NCBI GenBank assembly: GCA_016717265.1
Contig: JADKFX010000001.1
Location: 992,001 to 1,056,000 of the forward strand
Origin: Saprospiraceae bacterium
Lineage (GTDB): Bacteria > Bacteroidota > Bacteroidia > Chitinophagales > Saprospiraceae
Direction: 5' to 3'
DNA length: 64,000 bases
This document shows, piece by piece, positions 36,274 to 45,995 of this stretch; position 1 is the stretch's first letter; the number at the start of each line of letters is the position of its first letter. A model generated the notes under the pieces. That model was not told the DNA's origin, ran no database searches, and saw nothing but the letters and a program-made list of their open reading frames with translations. A program made the translations under genes and the position numbers.

Positions 36274-36850
36274 TTAATGCTTTTCATTCATGAATGTCTT
36301 TAATGATACTTTTAATGGATACATTTAATTGGTACTCTTGAAGAATGTCTATAATGGATACGATAAATGGATACTTTTAATTGGTGCTTTTGAAGAACGT
36401 CTTTAATGGATACGTTTAATAGATATTTTAATGAGTAACTTTTATGGATACTATTGGTGGATACTATTAATGGACACGTTTAATTGGTACTTTTGAAGAA
36501 TGTCTATAATGGATACGATGAATGGATACGTTTAATTGGTGCTTTTGATGAACGTCTTTATTTAATGCTTTTCATTCATGAATGTCTTTAATGGATACTT
36601 TTAATGGATAGGTTTAATTGGTACTTTTGAAGGACGTTTTTAATAGAAACGTTTAATAGATATTTTTGATGGGTAACTTTTATGGATACTATTTATGGAT
36701 ACTATTAATGTGCACAATTAATGGATAGGTTTAATTGGTACTTTTGAAGAATGTCCTTAATGAATACTTTTAATGGATTCGTTTAATAGATATTTTTGAA
36801 GAAAGTCTTTATTGGACACATTTATTAAATACTGTTTCTGAATACCTTCA
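36274..36850. repeat. Hierarchical degenerate tandem repeat, non-coding
   Basis: Short variants of ATGGATACGTTTAAT, GGTACTTTTGAAGAATGTCT and AACTTTTATGGATACTAT recur about every 12-50 bp. A longer unit of about 288 bp is visible: the block TTTAATGCTTTTCATTCATG recurs at 36274 and 36562, each copy holding the 12-bp palindrome CATTCATGAATG (36285-36296 and 36573-36584). The second copy lacks one sub-block. Frequent stops in all frames argue against coding. Confidence 0.85.
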
Positions 36851-37161
36851 ATGTAGACGATAACAAATGGATTTAGAAAGAAGCTTTAGATTTATTTATT
36901 GCTATTGAAAATGAAAAATAATTAAATAAAGTAAAGCATGCTTCAATAGAATACAAAGTATTTAAACATAAGTAGGATTGTGATCTGACTTTAATTCGGC
37001 TTTTGGATTAAATTTGAAACTATGGATTCAATTTAATCTTTTGCATCACGGTTAAATCTTAAGTTTAGAATTTATAAAGCGTATCAATTCAATAGCTATT
37101 AAAAAAAATTGCTTGTTGAATAAAATACGAAGCATGTATTATTCAAAATTCTTTCTGTAGT
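36851..37161. other. AT-rich spacer after the repeat
   Basis: About 310 bp between the repeat and the gldH stop. No ORF or repeat element was recognised, nor a good hairpin. Confidence 0.4.
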
Positions 37162-37650
37162 TCAATTGTTTTTATCAGAATTTGTTTTCATGATTTTTAA
37201 TTCAAGTGAATGGATTCCAGGAATTTTAAGATCACGGCTAAATTGATCGATTGCTAAATCGTATTTTCCTGGGAATGGAAAACGGATTTTTGTTTGCAGT
37301 AAAATTTCAGTTGTGCATTTTGAATTTGAACAATCACCATAAGGTTTTCCAGTTTCATCGTATAGTTCCAAACTAACAATTTGATCTTTAGAATTTTGAT
37401 CTGGAAAAGTAGTTTTACATTGTATATACAGATTCCGGAAGTGTAAATCTGGAATATGATCAATAGCTAAAATGATATCATATCGGGAAATGGTGTCCAC
37501 TATTTCCCAACTATATTGAATAGTTTGATTATATTCCCAAGTATCGCTTTTAATATTGAATTTTTGTTTATATAATTCATGCGAATTACATGAGAAAAAG
37601 AACAAAAGTAGAAGACTAAAAACGTTTAACTTAACAGTTTTATTAGTCAT
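37162..37650 (-). CDS. gldH: Gliding-motility / T9SS lipoprotein GldH
   Basis: 162 residues. Lipoprotein signal ending LLLLFFFSC (cysteine 21), then the GldH pattern: HFRNLYIQCKTTFPD, VSLELYDETGKPYGD, FPFPGKYDLAIDQFSRDLKI and GIHSLELKI. GldH is required for gliding in Flavobacterium and is conserved alongside T9SS genes, probably on the periplasmic side of the outer membrane. It follows dnaJ by 17 nt on the same strand and is the last gene of that unit. Confidence 0.85.
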   Translation of the reverse strand: MTNKTVKLNVFSLLLLFFFSCNSHELYKQKFNIKSDTWEYNQTIQYSWEIVDTISRYDIILAIDHIPDLHFRNLYIQCKTTFPDQNSKDQIVSLELYDETGKPYGDCSNSKCTTEILLQTKIRFPFPGKYDLAIDQFSRDLKIPGIHSLELKIMKTNSDKNN

Positions 37651-37667
37651 TATTGTTGTTAGGTTTA

Positions 37668-38831
37668 TTAATTGAAGTACTCTTTCATTCTTTCGAAAAA
37701 TCCTTTCTCGTCTTTACCGGGATGCGGTTTGAAATTAGGCATATTGCGAAGTTTTTCAAGAATAGCTTTTTCTTCCGTACTTAGATTTTTTGGAGTCCAG
37801 ATTGTAATGTGTATCAATTGATCACCTTTTTCATAGGATTGAACAGATGGGAGTCCCAGGTCTTTAAGTCTGAAAATTTTTCCAGCTTGAGTTCCAGCAG
37901 GTACTTTGATTTTGGCCGCACTTTGTAATGTGGGGACTTCCATTTGACATCCTAATGCAGCATCTGCAATATTTAAATATAAATCATAATGAACGTTTAT
38001 ACCATCCCGGGTAAAATGTTCATGTGGTTTTTGTTCAATACTGATTAATAGATCACCTGTTGGCCCACCATTACTTCCAGCATTTCCTTTGCCGCGCATG
38101 GACAATTGCATTCCATCTTCAACACCAGCTGGTATCTGAATATCTAATGTTTCTTCACCAACTTCCATACCTGAACCGCGACAAGAAGTACAAGCTACAG
38201 AGATCGTTTGTCCGGTACCATTACAAGTTGGACACGCAGCCGTGGTTTGCATTTGACCGAGAAAAGTACTTCTTACTTGACGGACATATCCCTGACCATT
38301 ACAGGTATTACAAGTCTTAACAGATTTACTGTCTTTCGCTCCAGAGCCATGACAAGTTTTGCATGTGATCTGCTTTTTTACTTTTATTTTTTTATTAATT
38401 CCACTAGCAATTTCTTCTAGTGTCATTGAAACTTTAATTCTTAGATTGCTGCCCTTGGTTCCAGAATGGGTTCTTCCACCACCACCACTACGCCCAAAAA
38501 ATGATTCAAATGGTGAGCCTGAGTCGCCAAATACATCCCCAAAATGACTAAAAATATCATCCATGGTCATTCCAGCACCACCTCCACCACCAAATCCAGC
38601 ATTAGGATCTACACCAGCATGCCCATAGCGATCATAACGAGCTTTTTTATCTGCATCGCTTAATACTTCATATGCTTCTGCAGCTTCTTTAAATTTATCT
38701 TCTGCAGATTTATCACCCGGGTTTCTATCCGGGTGAAATTGCATTGCTACCTTTCTGTATGCTTTCTTTATTGCATCTGCATCAGATCCTTTAGAAACGC
38801 CTAGTATTTCGTAATAATCTCTTTTCGCCAT
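37668..38831 (-). CDS. dnaJ: Chaperone protein DnaJ
   Basis: 387 residues. J domain with HPDRNPGD (HPD at about 33-35), a Gly/Phe-rich linker (GFGGGGGAGMTMDDIF), four CxxCxGxG zinc repeats (CKTCHGSGAK, CNTCNGQGY, CPTCNGTGQ, CTSCRGSGM) and the C-terminal substrate-binding domain. It stimulates DnaK ATPase. It sits 35 nt after grpE in the same operon, with gldH following; dnaK is not in the window. Confidence 0.96.
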   Translation of the reverse strand: MAKRDYYEILGVSKGSDADAIKKAYRKVAMQFHPDRNPGDKSAEDKFKEAAEAYEVLSDADKKARYDRYGHAGVDPNAGFGGGGGAGMTMDDIFSHFGDVFGDSGSPFESFFGRSGGGGRTHSGTKGSNLRIKVSMTLEEIASGINKKIKVKKQITCKTCHGSGAKDSKSVKTCNTCNGQGYVRQVRSTFLGQMQTTAACPTCNGTGQTISVACTSCRGSGMEVGEETLDIQIPAGVEDGMQLSMRGKGNAGSNGGPTGDLLISIEQKPHEHFTRDGINVHYDLYLNIADAALGCQMEVPTLQSAAKIKVPAGTQAGKIFRLKDLGLPSVQSYEKGDQLIHITIWTPKNLSTEEKAILEKLRNMPNFKPHPGKDEKGFFERMKEYFN

Positions 38832-38866
38832 TATATGATTCCAGCTTTAAATAATAATTGGTTTAC

Positions 38867-39421
38867 TTATTTAGCAACCACCACTTTAGCAAAGCGTATT
38901 ATTTTGTGATTTAATGTATATCCTTTTTCTAAGGTATCGAAAACTTTTCCTTTCATATTTTCGTCTTGTGTAGGAAACTCAGTGATCGCTTCATGAAATT
39001 GAGGATCAAATAATTTTCCATCAGATTCCATAACTTCTAATCCTTTTGAATGCAACAAATTTTGTAACTTATGATAAACTAATTTCATTCCTTCGGGAAA
39101 TATTTGAGCATTGTTTTGATCTTCCGATAACTTCTTGGCCCGATCAAAATCATCCAGTACAAATAATAAATCTTGTATGAGTTCTTGAGAAGCATTCCGA
39201 ATTAATTCGATGCGTTCTTTGATCGTCCTTTTTTTATAATTGTCAAACTCAGCAAATAATCTTAAATATTTATCTTTTTGTTCAGAAAGTTCAGCTTTCA
39301 AAGTATCCAATTCAATAGTAGCTATAGAATCTGAGGGTACTTCAATGGGACTTTGTTGGCTTTCCCCCCCATTTTTTGGTACTTCAATATTTATTTTTGA
39401 ATTTTGTTCTTCTGTCATCAT
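38867..39421 (-). CDS. grpE: Nucleotide exchange factor GrpE
   Basis: 184 residues: a long N-terminal helix (LKAELSEQKDKYLRLFAEFD, NYKKRTIKER) and the C-terminal beta domain with GLEVMESDGKLFDPQFHEAI and YTLNHKIIRFAKVVVAK, the GrpE signature. It releases ADP from DnaK and is encoded directly before dnaJ. Confidence 0.95.
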   Translation of the reverse strand: MMTEEQNSKINIEVPKNGGESQQSPIEVPSDSIATIELDTLKAELSEQKDKYLRLFAEFDNYKKRTIKERIELIRNASQELIQDLLFVLDDFDRAKKLSEDQNNAQIFPEGMKLVYHKLQNLLHSKGLEVMESDGKLFDPQFHEAITEFPTQDENMKGKVFDTLEKGYTLNHKIIRFAKVVVAK

Positions 39422-39466
39422 AATTACATGGAGCTATTGAATTTTTAGAAGGTCAATAATTCTGCC

Positions 39467-39505
39467 AGTTAGAAAAACTAGTCAAATTGTCAGTTTTTCT
39501 TAACT
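39467..39505 (-). terminator. Hairpin at the end of the thioredoxin-like gene
   Basis: AGTTAAGAAAAACT and AGTTTTTCTAACT (minus strand) form a 13-bp stem with one bulge; the left arm includes the last codons of the TlpA-like gene. The AU-rich stem makes it a moderate terminator or attenuator before grpE. Confidence 0.5.
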
Positions 39506-40017
39506 TGATAAGCCAAAAAATCATCTAAATCTCTGATATTTGGATTATTAAGGACAATTAGCTGGTCTGGGCCAATTAAAAATTTATTTGGAATAAATCC
39601 TATTTTATACAATTGGGCAAGTTTACTTTTTAAAAGTTCTAGTTCAATAATATGATTAGGCCAGATCAAGCCATCTTGAGCTATTGCTGCTAAGGCTTGT
39701 TCAGAATTATTTTCTTCCAAAGCAATACTTAAAAATTCGATTCCGCTTGCATTTTTAAATGATTTATCCTTGTATTTTTCATACATCATTACCAAAATTG
39801 GGTTTTCTTTACGACATGGGCCACACCAAGATCCCCAAAAATCCAATAACACATACTTTCCTTTAAAGCTATTTAGATTTAAAGTCTGTCCGTGAATATC
39901 TTTTGTTTCAAATGAAGGCGCCGGTTGTCCTAAAACCAACATAGGTTTAAAGAAAAAATAATAAATTAAATAGCCAAAAAAAACAATACTGCCTAACCAA
40001 ATCAAGTATTTCAACAT
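39490..40017 (-). CDS. TlpA/ResA-like membrane-anchored thioredoxin
   Basis: 175 residues. An N-terminal membrane segment (LIWLGSIVFFGYLIYYFFF) is followed by a thioredoxin fold with LLDFWGSWCGPCRKENP (redox WCGPC at about 69-73) and the cis-proline region GFIPNKFLI. It is expected to act in the periplasm as a thiol-disulphide reductase. It precedes grpE on the same strand with a hairpin between them. Confidence 0.87.
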   Translation of the reverse strand: MLKYLIWLGSIVFFGYLIYYFFFKPMLVLGQPAPSFETKDIHGQTLNLNSFKGKYVLLDFWGSWCGPCRKENPILVMMYEKYKDKSFKNASGIEFLSIALEENNSEQALAAIAQDGLIWPNHIIELELLKSKLAQLYKIGFIPNKFLIGPDQLIVLNNPNIRDLDDFLAYQVKKN

Positions 40018-40046
40018 ATTCTAATTAATTGCCTGCAATATTAATC

Positions 40047-40054
40047 TATTTTTG
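40047..40054 (+). promoter_or_regulatory. -7 box before the flavin reductase gene
   Basis: TATTTTTG fits TAnnTTTG, 40 nt upstream of the ATG at 40095 and on the gene strand. No clear -33 TTG at the expected spacing. Confidence 0.35.
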
Positions 40055-40094
40055 AGGCTTCATATTCATTCCTTATAAATATTCAACTTTCATT

Positions 40095-40970
40095 ATGAAA
40101 CGAACGATTATCCCAGGAACCATTCCTACAGGTGATTTTCATCAATATCTTTTAGGTGCAGTCGCTCCACGTCCTATTGCATTTGTAAGTACCATTGACG
40201 AACAAGGACGCACAAATCTTGCTCCCTATAGTTTTTTTAATGCATTTAGTAGCAATCCGCCAATCTTGGTTTTTTCTTCAAATCGAAGGGTCGATGGCAA
40301 TACAACAAAAGATACTTTACATAATATTCAGGTGTCGATGGAATGTGTGGTTAATGTGGTAAATTATGAAATTGTACGCCAAATGATGGTTTGTTCCGTT
40401 GATTTTCCCAATGACATTAGTGAATTTGAACAATCTGGTTTGACTCCTCAACCTGCAAGCCAAGTTGCGCCACCGCTCGTTAAAGAATCTCCTGTAAATA
40501 TGGAATGCAAAGTCACCGATATTATCACTTTGGGCGATAAAGGAGGTGCAGGGCATTTAATTTTATGCAAAGTACTCTGTATCCACATCAAGGAAGAAAT
40601 TTTAGATGAGAACCAACGAATTGATCCAAATAAAATTGATTTAATGGGCAGAATGGGACGCGCATTTTATGTGAGAGCAAGTGGTGCAGCAATTTTGACA
40701 ATGCCACAATCTCAGCAACTTCCAATCGTTGGTTATCCAAATTTGCCAGAACATATTAAATCCAGCACAATTTTAACTGCAAATGTAATTGGTGCACTTT
40801 CAGGAATGAAGCATTTGCCCTCTAAAGAACAAGCGATCCAAACATTGCAACAATACGATGATCTTAAATTTATTTACAGCGAAGATTTAATCGCAATCCA
40901 TAACAAAGCATTGGAGCTATTTAATAATAATCAATTGGATTTAACAGCAGCTATATTAATGAGTCATTGA
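40095..40970 (+). CDS. Flavin reductase-like (FMN-binding split barrel) protein
   Basis: 291 residues. The N-terminal two thirds match flavin reductase-like domains: LLGAVAPRPIAFVSTIDEQG, NLAPYSFFNAFSSNPPILVF, RVDGNTTKDTLHNI and LCKVLCIHIKEEIL. Members bind FMN and reduce flavins or act as small-molecule oxidoreductases. The extra C-terminal ~90 residues are seen in longer Bacteroidota members. Its physiological substrate is unknown. Confidence 0.85.
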   Translation: MKRTIIPGTIPTGDFHQYLLGAVAPRPIAFVSTIDEQGRTNLAPYSFFNAFSSNPPILVFSSNRRVDGNTTKDTLHNIQVSMECVVNVVNYEIVRQMMVCSVDFPNDISEFEQSGLTPQPASQVAPPLVKESPVNMECKVTDIITLGDKGGAGHLILCKVLCIHIKEEILDENQRIDPNKIDLMGRMGRAFYVRASGAAILTMPQSQQLPIVGYPNLPEHIKSSTILTANVIGALSGMKHLPSKEQAIQTLQQYDDLKFIYSEDLIAIHNKALELFNNNQLDLTAAILMSH

Positions 40971-41024
40971 GAAGGCAGGAATCCCTTTTTTTAATAACTT
41001 AATTCCAAATTAAAGAAAATCACT

Positions 41025-42056
41025 TTAACGAATTTTACTGAGTTCTTTTTTAAGTTTCTTAACAAACCAGGGACCTTCATAAATCATACCGGAATAAATC
41101 TGAATCCAATCTGCACCGCATTCCATTCGTACGAATGCATCTTTAGAATTCATAATTCCACCGACACCGATTAAAGCTACACTATTATCAACTTTTAATT
41201 GTAGGTATTTTAAAGCTTGCTTAGCTTTAAAAGTAAGTGCTTCACCACTGAGCCCCCCAGCTTCTTTTGCAATTTCTTTTTCAATTAAACTCAGGGGTCT
41301 GTCTGTCGTTGTATTACTAATAATAATTCCTGAAAACCGATTTTCTTTGACGACTTCTATAATGTCATCTAATGCGCGCTCATCTAAATCGGGTGCTATT
41401 TTTAGAAATAATGGTTTAGGCTTTTCTAATCGTTCATTCTCCAATTGTAAGCTTGAAAGCAATATCCCTAAAGGTTCTTTGTCTTGTAATTGTCTAAGTC
41501 CGGGTGTATTTGGTGAGCTTACATTAATTGTAAAATAATCAACCGAATTATATAATATTTTAAAGCAAATTAAATAATCATCCACCGCCTTTTCAGCTGG
41601 AGTTATTTTATTTTTCCCAATATTACCACCAAGAATTAATCCTGAAGGTTTCTGAAAAGCTTGAAGCTTTTTAGCGAGTGCATGTGCACCTTGATTGTTG
41701 AACCCCATTCTGTTAATAATGGAGTGATCTTTTTTTAAACGAAATAATCTAGGCTTTTCATTTCCAACTTGTGCTAATGGCGTCACCGTACCTAATTCTA
41801 TATGTCCAAAGCCCAGGACAGCAAGCACATTTAGCCATCTGCCGTCTTTATCAAAACCAGCAGCTAACCCAATGGGGTTATTGGCTTTCATACCGCAAAG
41901 TACAGTTTTTAGTTTGTCGGATTCAAAGTGAAAAGATCTTTTTAAAAAGTAATTAAGAATCGGAATTTTCAGGGTAACAGAAAGTAAATCCATTGCCAGA
42001 TAATGTGCATTCTCTGCATCTATTTTAAAAAATAAATATCTAAGAATTTTCCACAT
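41025..42056 (-). CDS. pyrD: Dihydroorotate dehydrogenase (quinone), class 2
   Basis: About 343 residues from the ATG at 42056 (MWKILRYLFFKIDAENAHYL); a TTG 15 nt upstream would overlap dnaX by 4 nt. Motifs: NPIGLAAGFDKDGRWLNVL, ELGTVTPLAQVGNEKPRLFR, NRMGFNNQG, NVSSPNTPGLRQLQ (catalytic serine region) and LIGVGGIMNSKDAF. The N-terminal amphipathic helix is typical of membrane-linked class 2 enzymes passing electrons to quinone. It follows dnaX on the minus strand. Confidence 0.94.
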   Translation of the reverse strand: MWKILRYLFFKIDAENAHYLAMDLLSVTLKIPILNYFLKRSFHFESDKLKTVLCGMKANNPIGLAAGFDKDGRWLNVLAVLGFGHIELGTVTPLAQVGNEKPRLFRLKKDHSIINRMGFNNQGAHALAKKLQAFQKPSGLILGGNIGKNKITPAEKAVDDYLICFKILYNSVDYFTINVSSPNTPGLRQLQDKEPLGILLSSLQLENERLEKPKPLFLKIAPDLDERALDDIIEVVKENRFSGIIISNTTTDRPLSLIEKEIAKEAGGLSGEALTFKAKQALKYLQLKVDNSVALIGVGGIMNSKDAFVRMECGADWIQIYSGMIYEGPWFVKKLKKELSKIR

Positions 42057-42067
42057 ACATTTTCGGA

Positions 42068-43777
42068 TCAATCTTCATCTACTTTTAATTGTAATTTATT
42101 TTTAAAATCTTCCAATTTTGTGTTTGTAGAAATCATCAAATCCCATTTTTCTTTTGCAGATAATATTTTAATTGATTTTTTTTCTTCTAAAGCCGCTAAT
42201 GCTGGATCGATTTCAATCTGGTATTTTATGTTTTTCTCTTTGAATGTTTGACGAATTTTTTCATCCAATTTTAATTCAGCCCGAATGGCTTCTCTGGAAA
42301 TGACATTTCCAACTGCAAGTGTTATCGTGTTTTTATCATTTTTTAAAATTACATTTTGCAGTATAACTTTTAATGAATTTGATTTTTCTTCTTCTTTACA
42401 TTGTTCCCAAAATTTAGCAACATTTTCTTCATTAAATTCAATTAGACGTTCTACTCTTTGTTTTTCATCAGCTTCGATTTTTTGTTTAATTTTATCCAGG
42501 TTTCCAAGTTTAGGAATTGAAATTGGATCTTTTAAAAGCTGTGTTGGAGCAACTATAACTTTTTTAATAACAACAGGCTCTGTTTTAATTTCAGTTGTTT
42601 TAAATTCAGTAACTGCTTCAAAATTAACTATGGGAGTTTTTTTTTCAGGTTCCGCTAAATGCATCTGATTGAATCCTGAATTTTTTCTGGAAAAATAGCA
42701 TAATTTGAGTAATAAAATTTCAGTATGTAATCGTTTATTTCTTGCGCGAACTAAATTCACATCCGCTTCATTAATTAAGTCTAACCAAGCTACAAGCATA
42801 GAAATACTGCATGCATCGGCTTGATCTGCATATTTTTTCTTATGAAGTGCACTCCCTTCAAATAAGTCCTGCATCTTCGGATCTTTTAGAATCATGAGAT
42901 TTCGCAAATGGCCAGCTAAACCTTCTAATAAAATTTCAGGATCAAATCCTAAATTTAAAATTGCATCAAATTGAATGAGCGCGGTATCTACATGTTCGCT
43001 TAAAAAGGCATCTATAAACTTAAAAAAATATTCATAATCCAACACATTTAAATTCTCAGCAACATCTTTATAAACGATTGTTTTGCCTGAAAAACTTTTA
43101 ATACGGTCAAACATGGATAGTGCATCTCTTAATGCACCATCAGCTTTTTGTGCAATGAGGTGAAGTCCCTCATCTTCAGCATTTATTCCTTCTTGTTTAC
43201 ATATTTTATCAAGTTGTAAAACGATATCTTTTTCACGAATTCTTCTGAAATCATAAATTTGACAGCGACTTAGAATCGTTGGAATTATTTTATGCTTTTC
43301 GGTAGTTGCTAAAATAAATTTGGCAAATGGAGGAGGCTCTTCGAGCGTTTTAAGAAATGCATTAAATGCAGCGGTCGAAAGCATGTGTACTTCATCAACA
43401 ATATAGATTTTGTATTTTCCGGTTTGCGGTTGATATCGCACCTGATCTACTAATTCCCGGATATCCTCAACGGAGTTATTTGAAGCTGCATCTAATTCAA
43501 AAATATTGAACGAAGCATTTTCCATAAAGGATCTACAGGAATTGCAGGAATTACAAGGTTCCCAATCTGATGTTGGCGATTCACAATTTAAAACTTTAGC
43601 AAGAATTCTTGCACAAGTGGTCTTTCCTACTCCTCTTGGGCCACAAAATAAAAATGCATGTGCGATTTGACCTTTTGCCAGAGCATTCTTTAAAGTATGC
43701 GCAACATGCTCTTGCCCAATGACATCTGACCATTTTAAAGGTCTATATTTTCTTGCTGATACTACAAATGAGTCCAT
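42068..43777 (-). CDS. dnaX: DNA polymerase III subunits gamma/tau
   Basis: About 569 residues from the ATG at 43777 (MDSFVVSARKYRPLKW). Walker A GPRGVGKTTCARIL, zinc-binding CNSCNSC, DEVHMLSTAAFNAFLKTLEEPP (Walker B/sensor area) and a long charged C-terminal extension for clamp-loader and polymerase contacts. A TTG at 43795 is rejected because it lies inside the promoter -7 box. pyrD follows. Confidence 0.95.
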   Translation of the reverse strand: MDSFVVSARKYRPLKWSDVIGQEHVAHTLKNALAKGQIAHAFLFCGPRGVGKTTCARILAKVLNCESPTSDWEPCNSCNSCRSFMENASFNIFELDAASNNSVEDIRELVDQVRYQPQTGKYKIYIVDEVHMLSTAAFNAFLKTLEEPPPFAKFILATTEKHKIIPTILSRCQIYDFRRIREKDIVLQLDKICKQEGINAEDEGLHLIAQKADGALRDALSMFDRIKSFSGKTIVYKDVAENLNVLDYEYFFKFIDAFLSEHVDTALIQFDAILNLGFDPEILLEGLAGHLRNLMILKDPKMQDLFEGSALHKKKYADQADACSISMLVAWLDLINEADVNLVRARNKRLHTEILLLKLCYFSRKNSGFNQMHLAEPEKKTPIVNFEAVTEFKTTEIKTEPVVIKKVIVAPTQLLKDPISIPKLGNLDKIKQKIEADEKQRVERLIEFNEENVAKFWEQCKEEEKSNSLKVILQNVILKNDKNTITLAVGNVISREAIRAELKLDEKIRQTFKEKNIKYQIEIDPALAALEEKKSIKILSAKEKWDLMISTNTKLEDFKNKLQLKVDED

Positions 43778-43792
43778 AATTTTAAAAGAATA

Positions 43793-43800
43793 CAAAAGTA
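43793..43800 (-). promoter_or_regulatory. -7 box for dnaX
   Basis: Minus-strand TACTTTTG is an exact TAnnTTTG match ending 15 nt before the dnaX ATG at 43777. It decides the start codon, since the longer frame would begin within the box. Confidence 0.55.
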
Positions 43801-44133
43801 ATGAGAAAAGGAGATCTGATGGAATTAAAATGGCCCAAATATTGGAAAAATGGAAGTCATCGCATTAGAACTTTAGGTTTAAGCTTTCGTTCATTGATTT
43901 TATACGACATTTTTAAACTAGGTTATTTCTGCCATGAATTGAATATGTTTCCATTGCAATGACAATGAATTCGCTTTTCGTTTGCATTTAAAATTGAATT
44001 TTTTAAATTTTGTTATCCAAAAACTTTAAAATAGATTTCATTTTAATAGTCTATTTCAGTTTAATTGCAATTCTTTGATGCGAATACAACAACTATTTAA
44101 ACAATTTCTTTACTTTGTTCTTTATTAGTTTAT
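43801..44133. other. Divergent intergenic region between dnaX and nadE
   Basis: 333 bp. It should hold promoters for both genes; only the dnaX box is clear. A 53-codon frame from 43801 is present but its text is not convincing. No RNA gene was seen. Confidence 0.4.
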
Positions 44134-45771
44134 ATGAAAATCGCACTGGCACAACTCAACTATCATATTGGAAATTTTGATAACAATTTTTCCATTATGA
44201 AGGATGCTGTAATTTCAGCTAAAGCACAAAATGCAGATTTAATTTGTTTTAGCGAATTAGCAACCTGTGGTTACCCACCAAGAGATTTTCTAGAGTTTAA
44301 GGATTTTATCAAACAATCCATTCAAGTTGTCAATCAATTATGCGAATTATCCGATGGAATTGGCATTGTTGTAGGCGCTCCTACGGTAAATCCAAATTTG
44401 GAAGGAAAAGATCTTTATAATTCTGCCTTTTTTTTATTTAATAAGAAAGTACAATCTATAACACATAAAGCATTACTCCCAAATTATGATATTTTTGATG
44501 AGTATCGTTATTTTGAACCAAATAGGAATTTCGAAACTATAATTTTTAAGGAAAAGCGAATTGCTATTACGATTTGTGAAGATATCTGGAATCTTGGAAA
44601 TAAGAACCCAATGTACACCATTTGTCCATTGGATGAAATCATTGAAGAAAAACCAGATTTTATTCTAAACCTTTCAGCTTCACCATTTGATTTTGAGCAC
44701 ACAAAATTTCGATTAGATGTGATCCGTGCAAATGTTCTGAAGTATAAAATTCCCATGTTTTATATTAATTGCGTAGGATCCCAAACAGACATATTGTTTG
44801 ACGGTGGTTCCGCTGTTTTAAGTGCTGATGGTTTGTGTTTTGATGAATTACCTTTTTTTGAACCCTGTATTCAATATTATAATTTAGAGGAAGTTCAGAA
44901 AGGAGGAGTTTCTAACGAACAGAGAAAAGTTGAAATTGAGCTTATTTATAAAGGATTAGTGCTGGGGATTAAAGATTATTTTGCCAAAATGGGATTCTCA
45001 AAAGCTATTTTAGGATTATCTGGAGGAATTGATTCTGCATTAACAGCGGTATTAGCAGTAGATGCTTTAGGTAAGGAAAATGTTAAAGTATTATTGCTGC
45101 CATCACAATATTCAAGTACCGGTTCAGTTACCGATGCAGAAGCACTTGCTAAGAATCTTGGGATTTCATATGACATAATACCAATTCAAGAGGTTTTCGA
45201 CCAATATGAAATGACGCTATTACCCTATTTTAAAGATGTACCAGAGAATGTTACAGAAGAAAATATTCAAGCCCGGATTCGCGGTATGTTGCTCATGGCA
45301 TTTTCAAATAAATTTTCTTATATTTTATTAAATACTACAAATAAAAGTGAGATGGCTGTAGGATATGGCACATTATATGGCGATTTATGCGGTGGATTGG
45401 CAGTGTTAGCCGATGTATATAAATCGCAGGTTTACCTATTAGCTCATTATGTGAATCGGAATTCAGAAATCATTCCAATAAATACGATTCAAAAACCACC
45501 TTCAGCTGAATTGCGACCAGGTCAAAAGGATTCTGATAGTCTTCCTGATTATAGCATTCTAGATAAAATTTTATATCAATACATAGAAAAGCGACAAGGC
45601 CCTAATGAAATTATTGCCTTAGGTTTTGATGAAGCTACGGTATTGCGATCTCTAAAAATGGTAAATCGGGCTGAGTTCAAAAGGTATCAATCACCCCCGG
45701 TCATTCGGGTCTCTTCAAAATCATTTGGCCTTGGAAGACGATTGCCAATAGAAGGAAAATATTTATGTTAA
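44134..45771 (+). CDS. nadE: Glutamine-dependent NAD+ synthase
   Basis: 545 residues. An N-terminal nitrilase-type glutaminase domain (ICFSELATCGYPPRDFL with the catalytic Glu, KALLPNYDIFDEYRYF, and ITICEDIWN with the catalytic Cys) is joined to an NAD synthase domain (LGLSGGIDSALTAVLA P-loop, LNTTNKSEMAVGYGTLYGDL, KPPSAELRPGQKD). It amidates nicotinate adenine dinucleotide with glutamine. nadC is encoded 4 kb away on the other strand. Confidence 0.95.
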   Translation: MKIALAQLNYHIGNFDNNFSIMKDAVISAKAQNADLICFSELATCGYPPRDFLEFKDFIKQSIQVVNQLCELSDGIGIVVGAPTVNPNLEGKDLYNSAFFLFNKKVQSITHKALLPNYDIFDEYRYFEPNRNFETIIFKEKRIAITICEDIWNLGNKNPMYTICPLDEIIEEKPDFILNLSASPFDFEHTKFRLDVIRANVLKYKIPMFYINCVGSQTDILFDGGSAVLSADGLCFDELPFFEPCIQYYNLEEVQKGGVSNEQRKVEIELIYKGLVLGIKDYFAKMGFSKAILGLSGGIDSALTAVLAVDALGKENVKVLLLPSQYSSTGSVTDAEALAKNLGISYDIIPIQEVFDQYEMTLLPYFKDVPENVTEENIQARIRGMLLMAFSNKFSYILLNTTNKSEMAVGYGTLYGDLCGGLAVLADVYKSQVYLLAHYVNRNSEIIPINTIQKPPSAELRPGQKDSDSLPDYSILDKILYQYIEKRQGPNEIIALGFDEATVLRSLKMVNRAEFKRYQSPPVIRVSSKSFGLGRRLPIEGKYLC

Positions 45772-45995
45772 GTTTTAATAAATTATTTTTTAAAAATTCG
45801 GTTACTGGTTTTATTTATTTTATTGTACATGTTACAATCCTCAACCAGAATTATCGTTTAAACAGATCAAATAGTTTATGAATAGGGTATTTTAATGAAT
45901 TAGAATTTAATGTAAATTATTTAACAATATGGAATGGCACCTAAGAAGCGATCCAAAATTCTAATTTGTAATATCCATTATTAATAACGTATTAA

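Noticed and set aside
43801..43962. 53-codon plus-strand frame starting at the dnaX promoter
   Set aside because: Its start overlaps the dnaX promoter region, the residue mix is unremarkable and no family is recognisable; likely chance.
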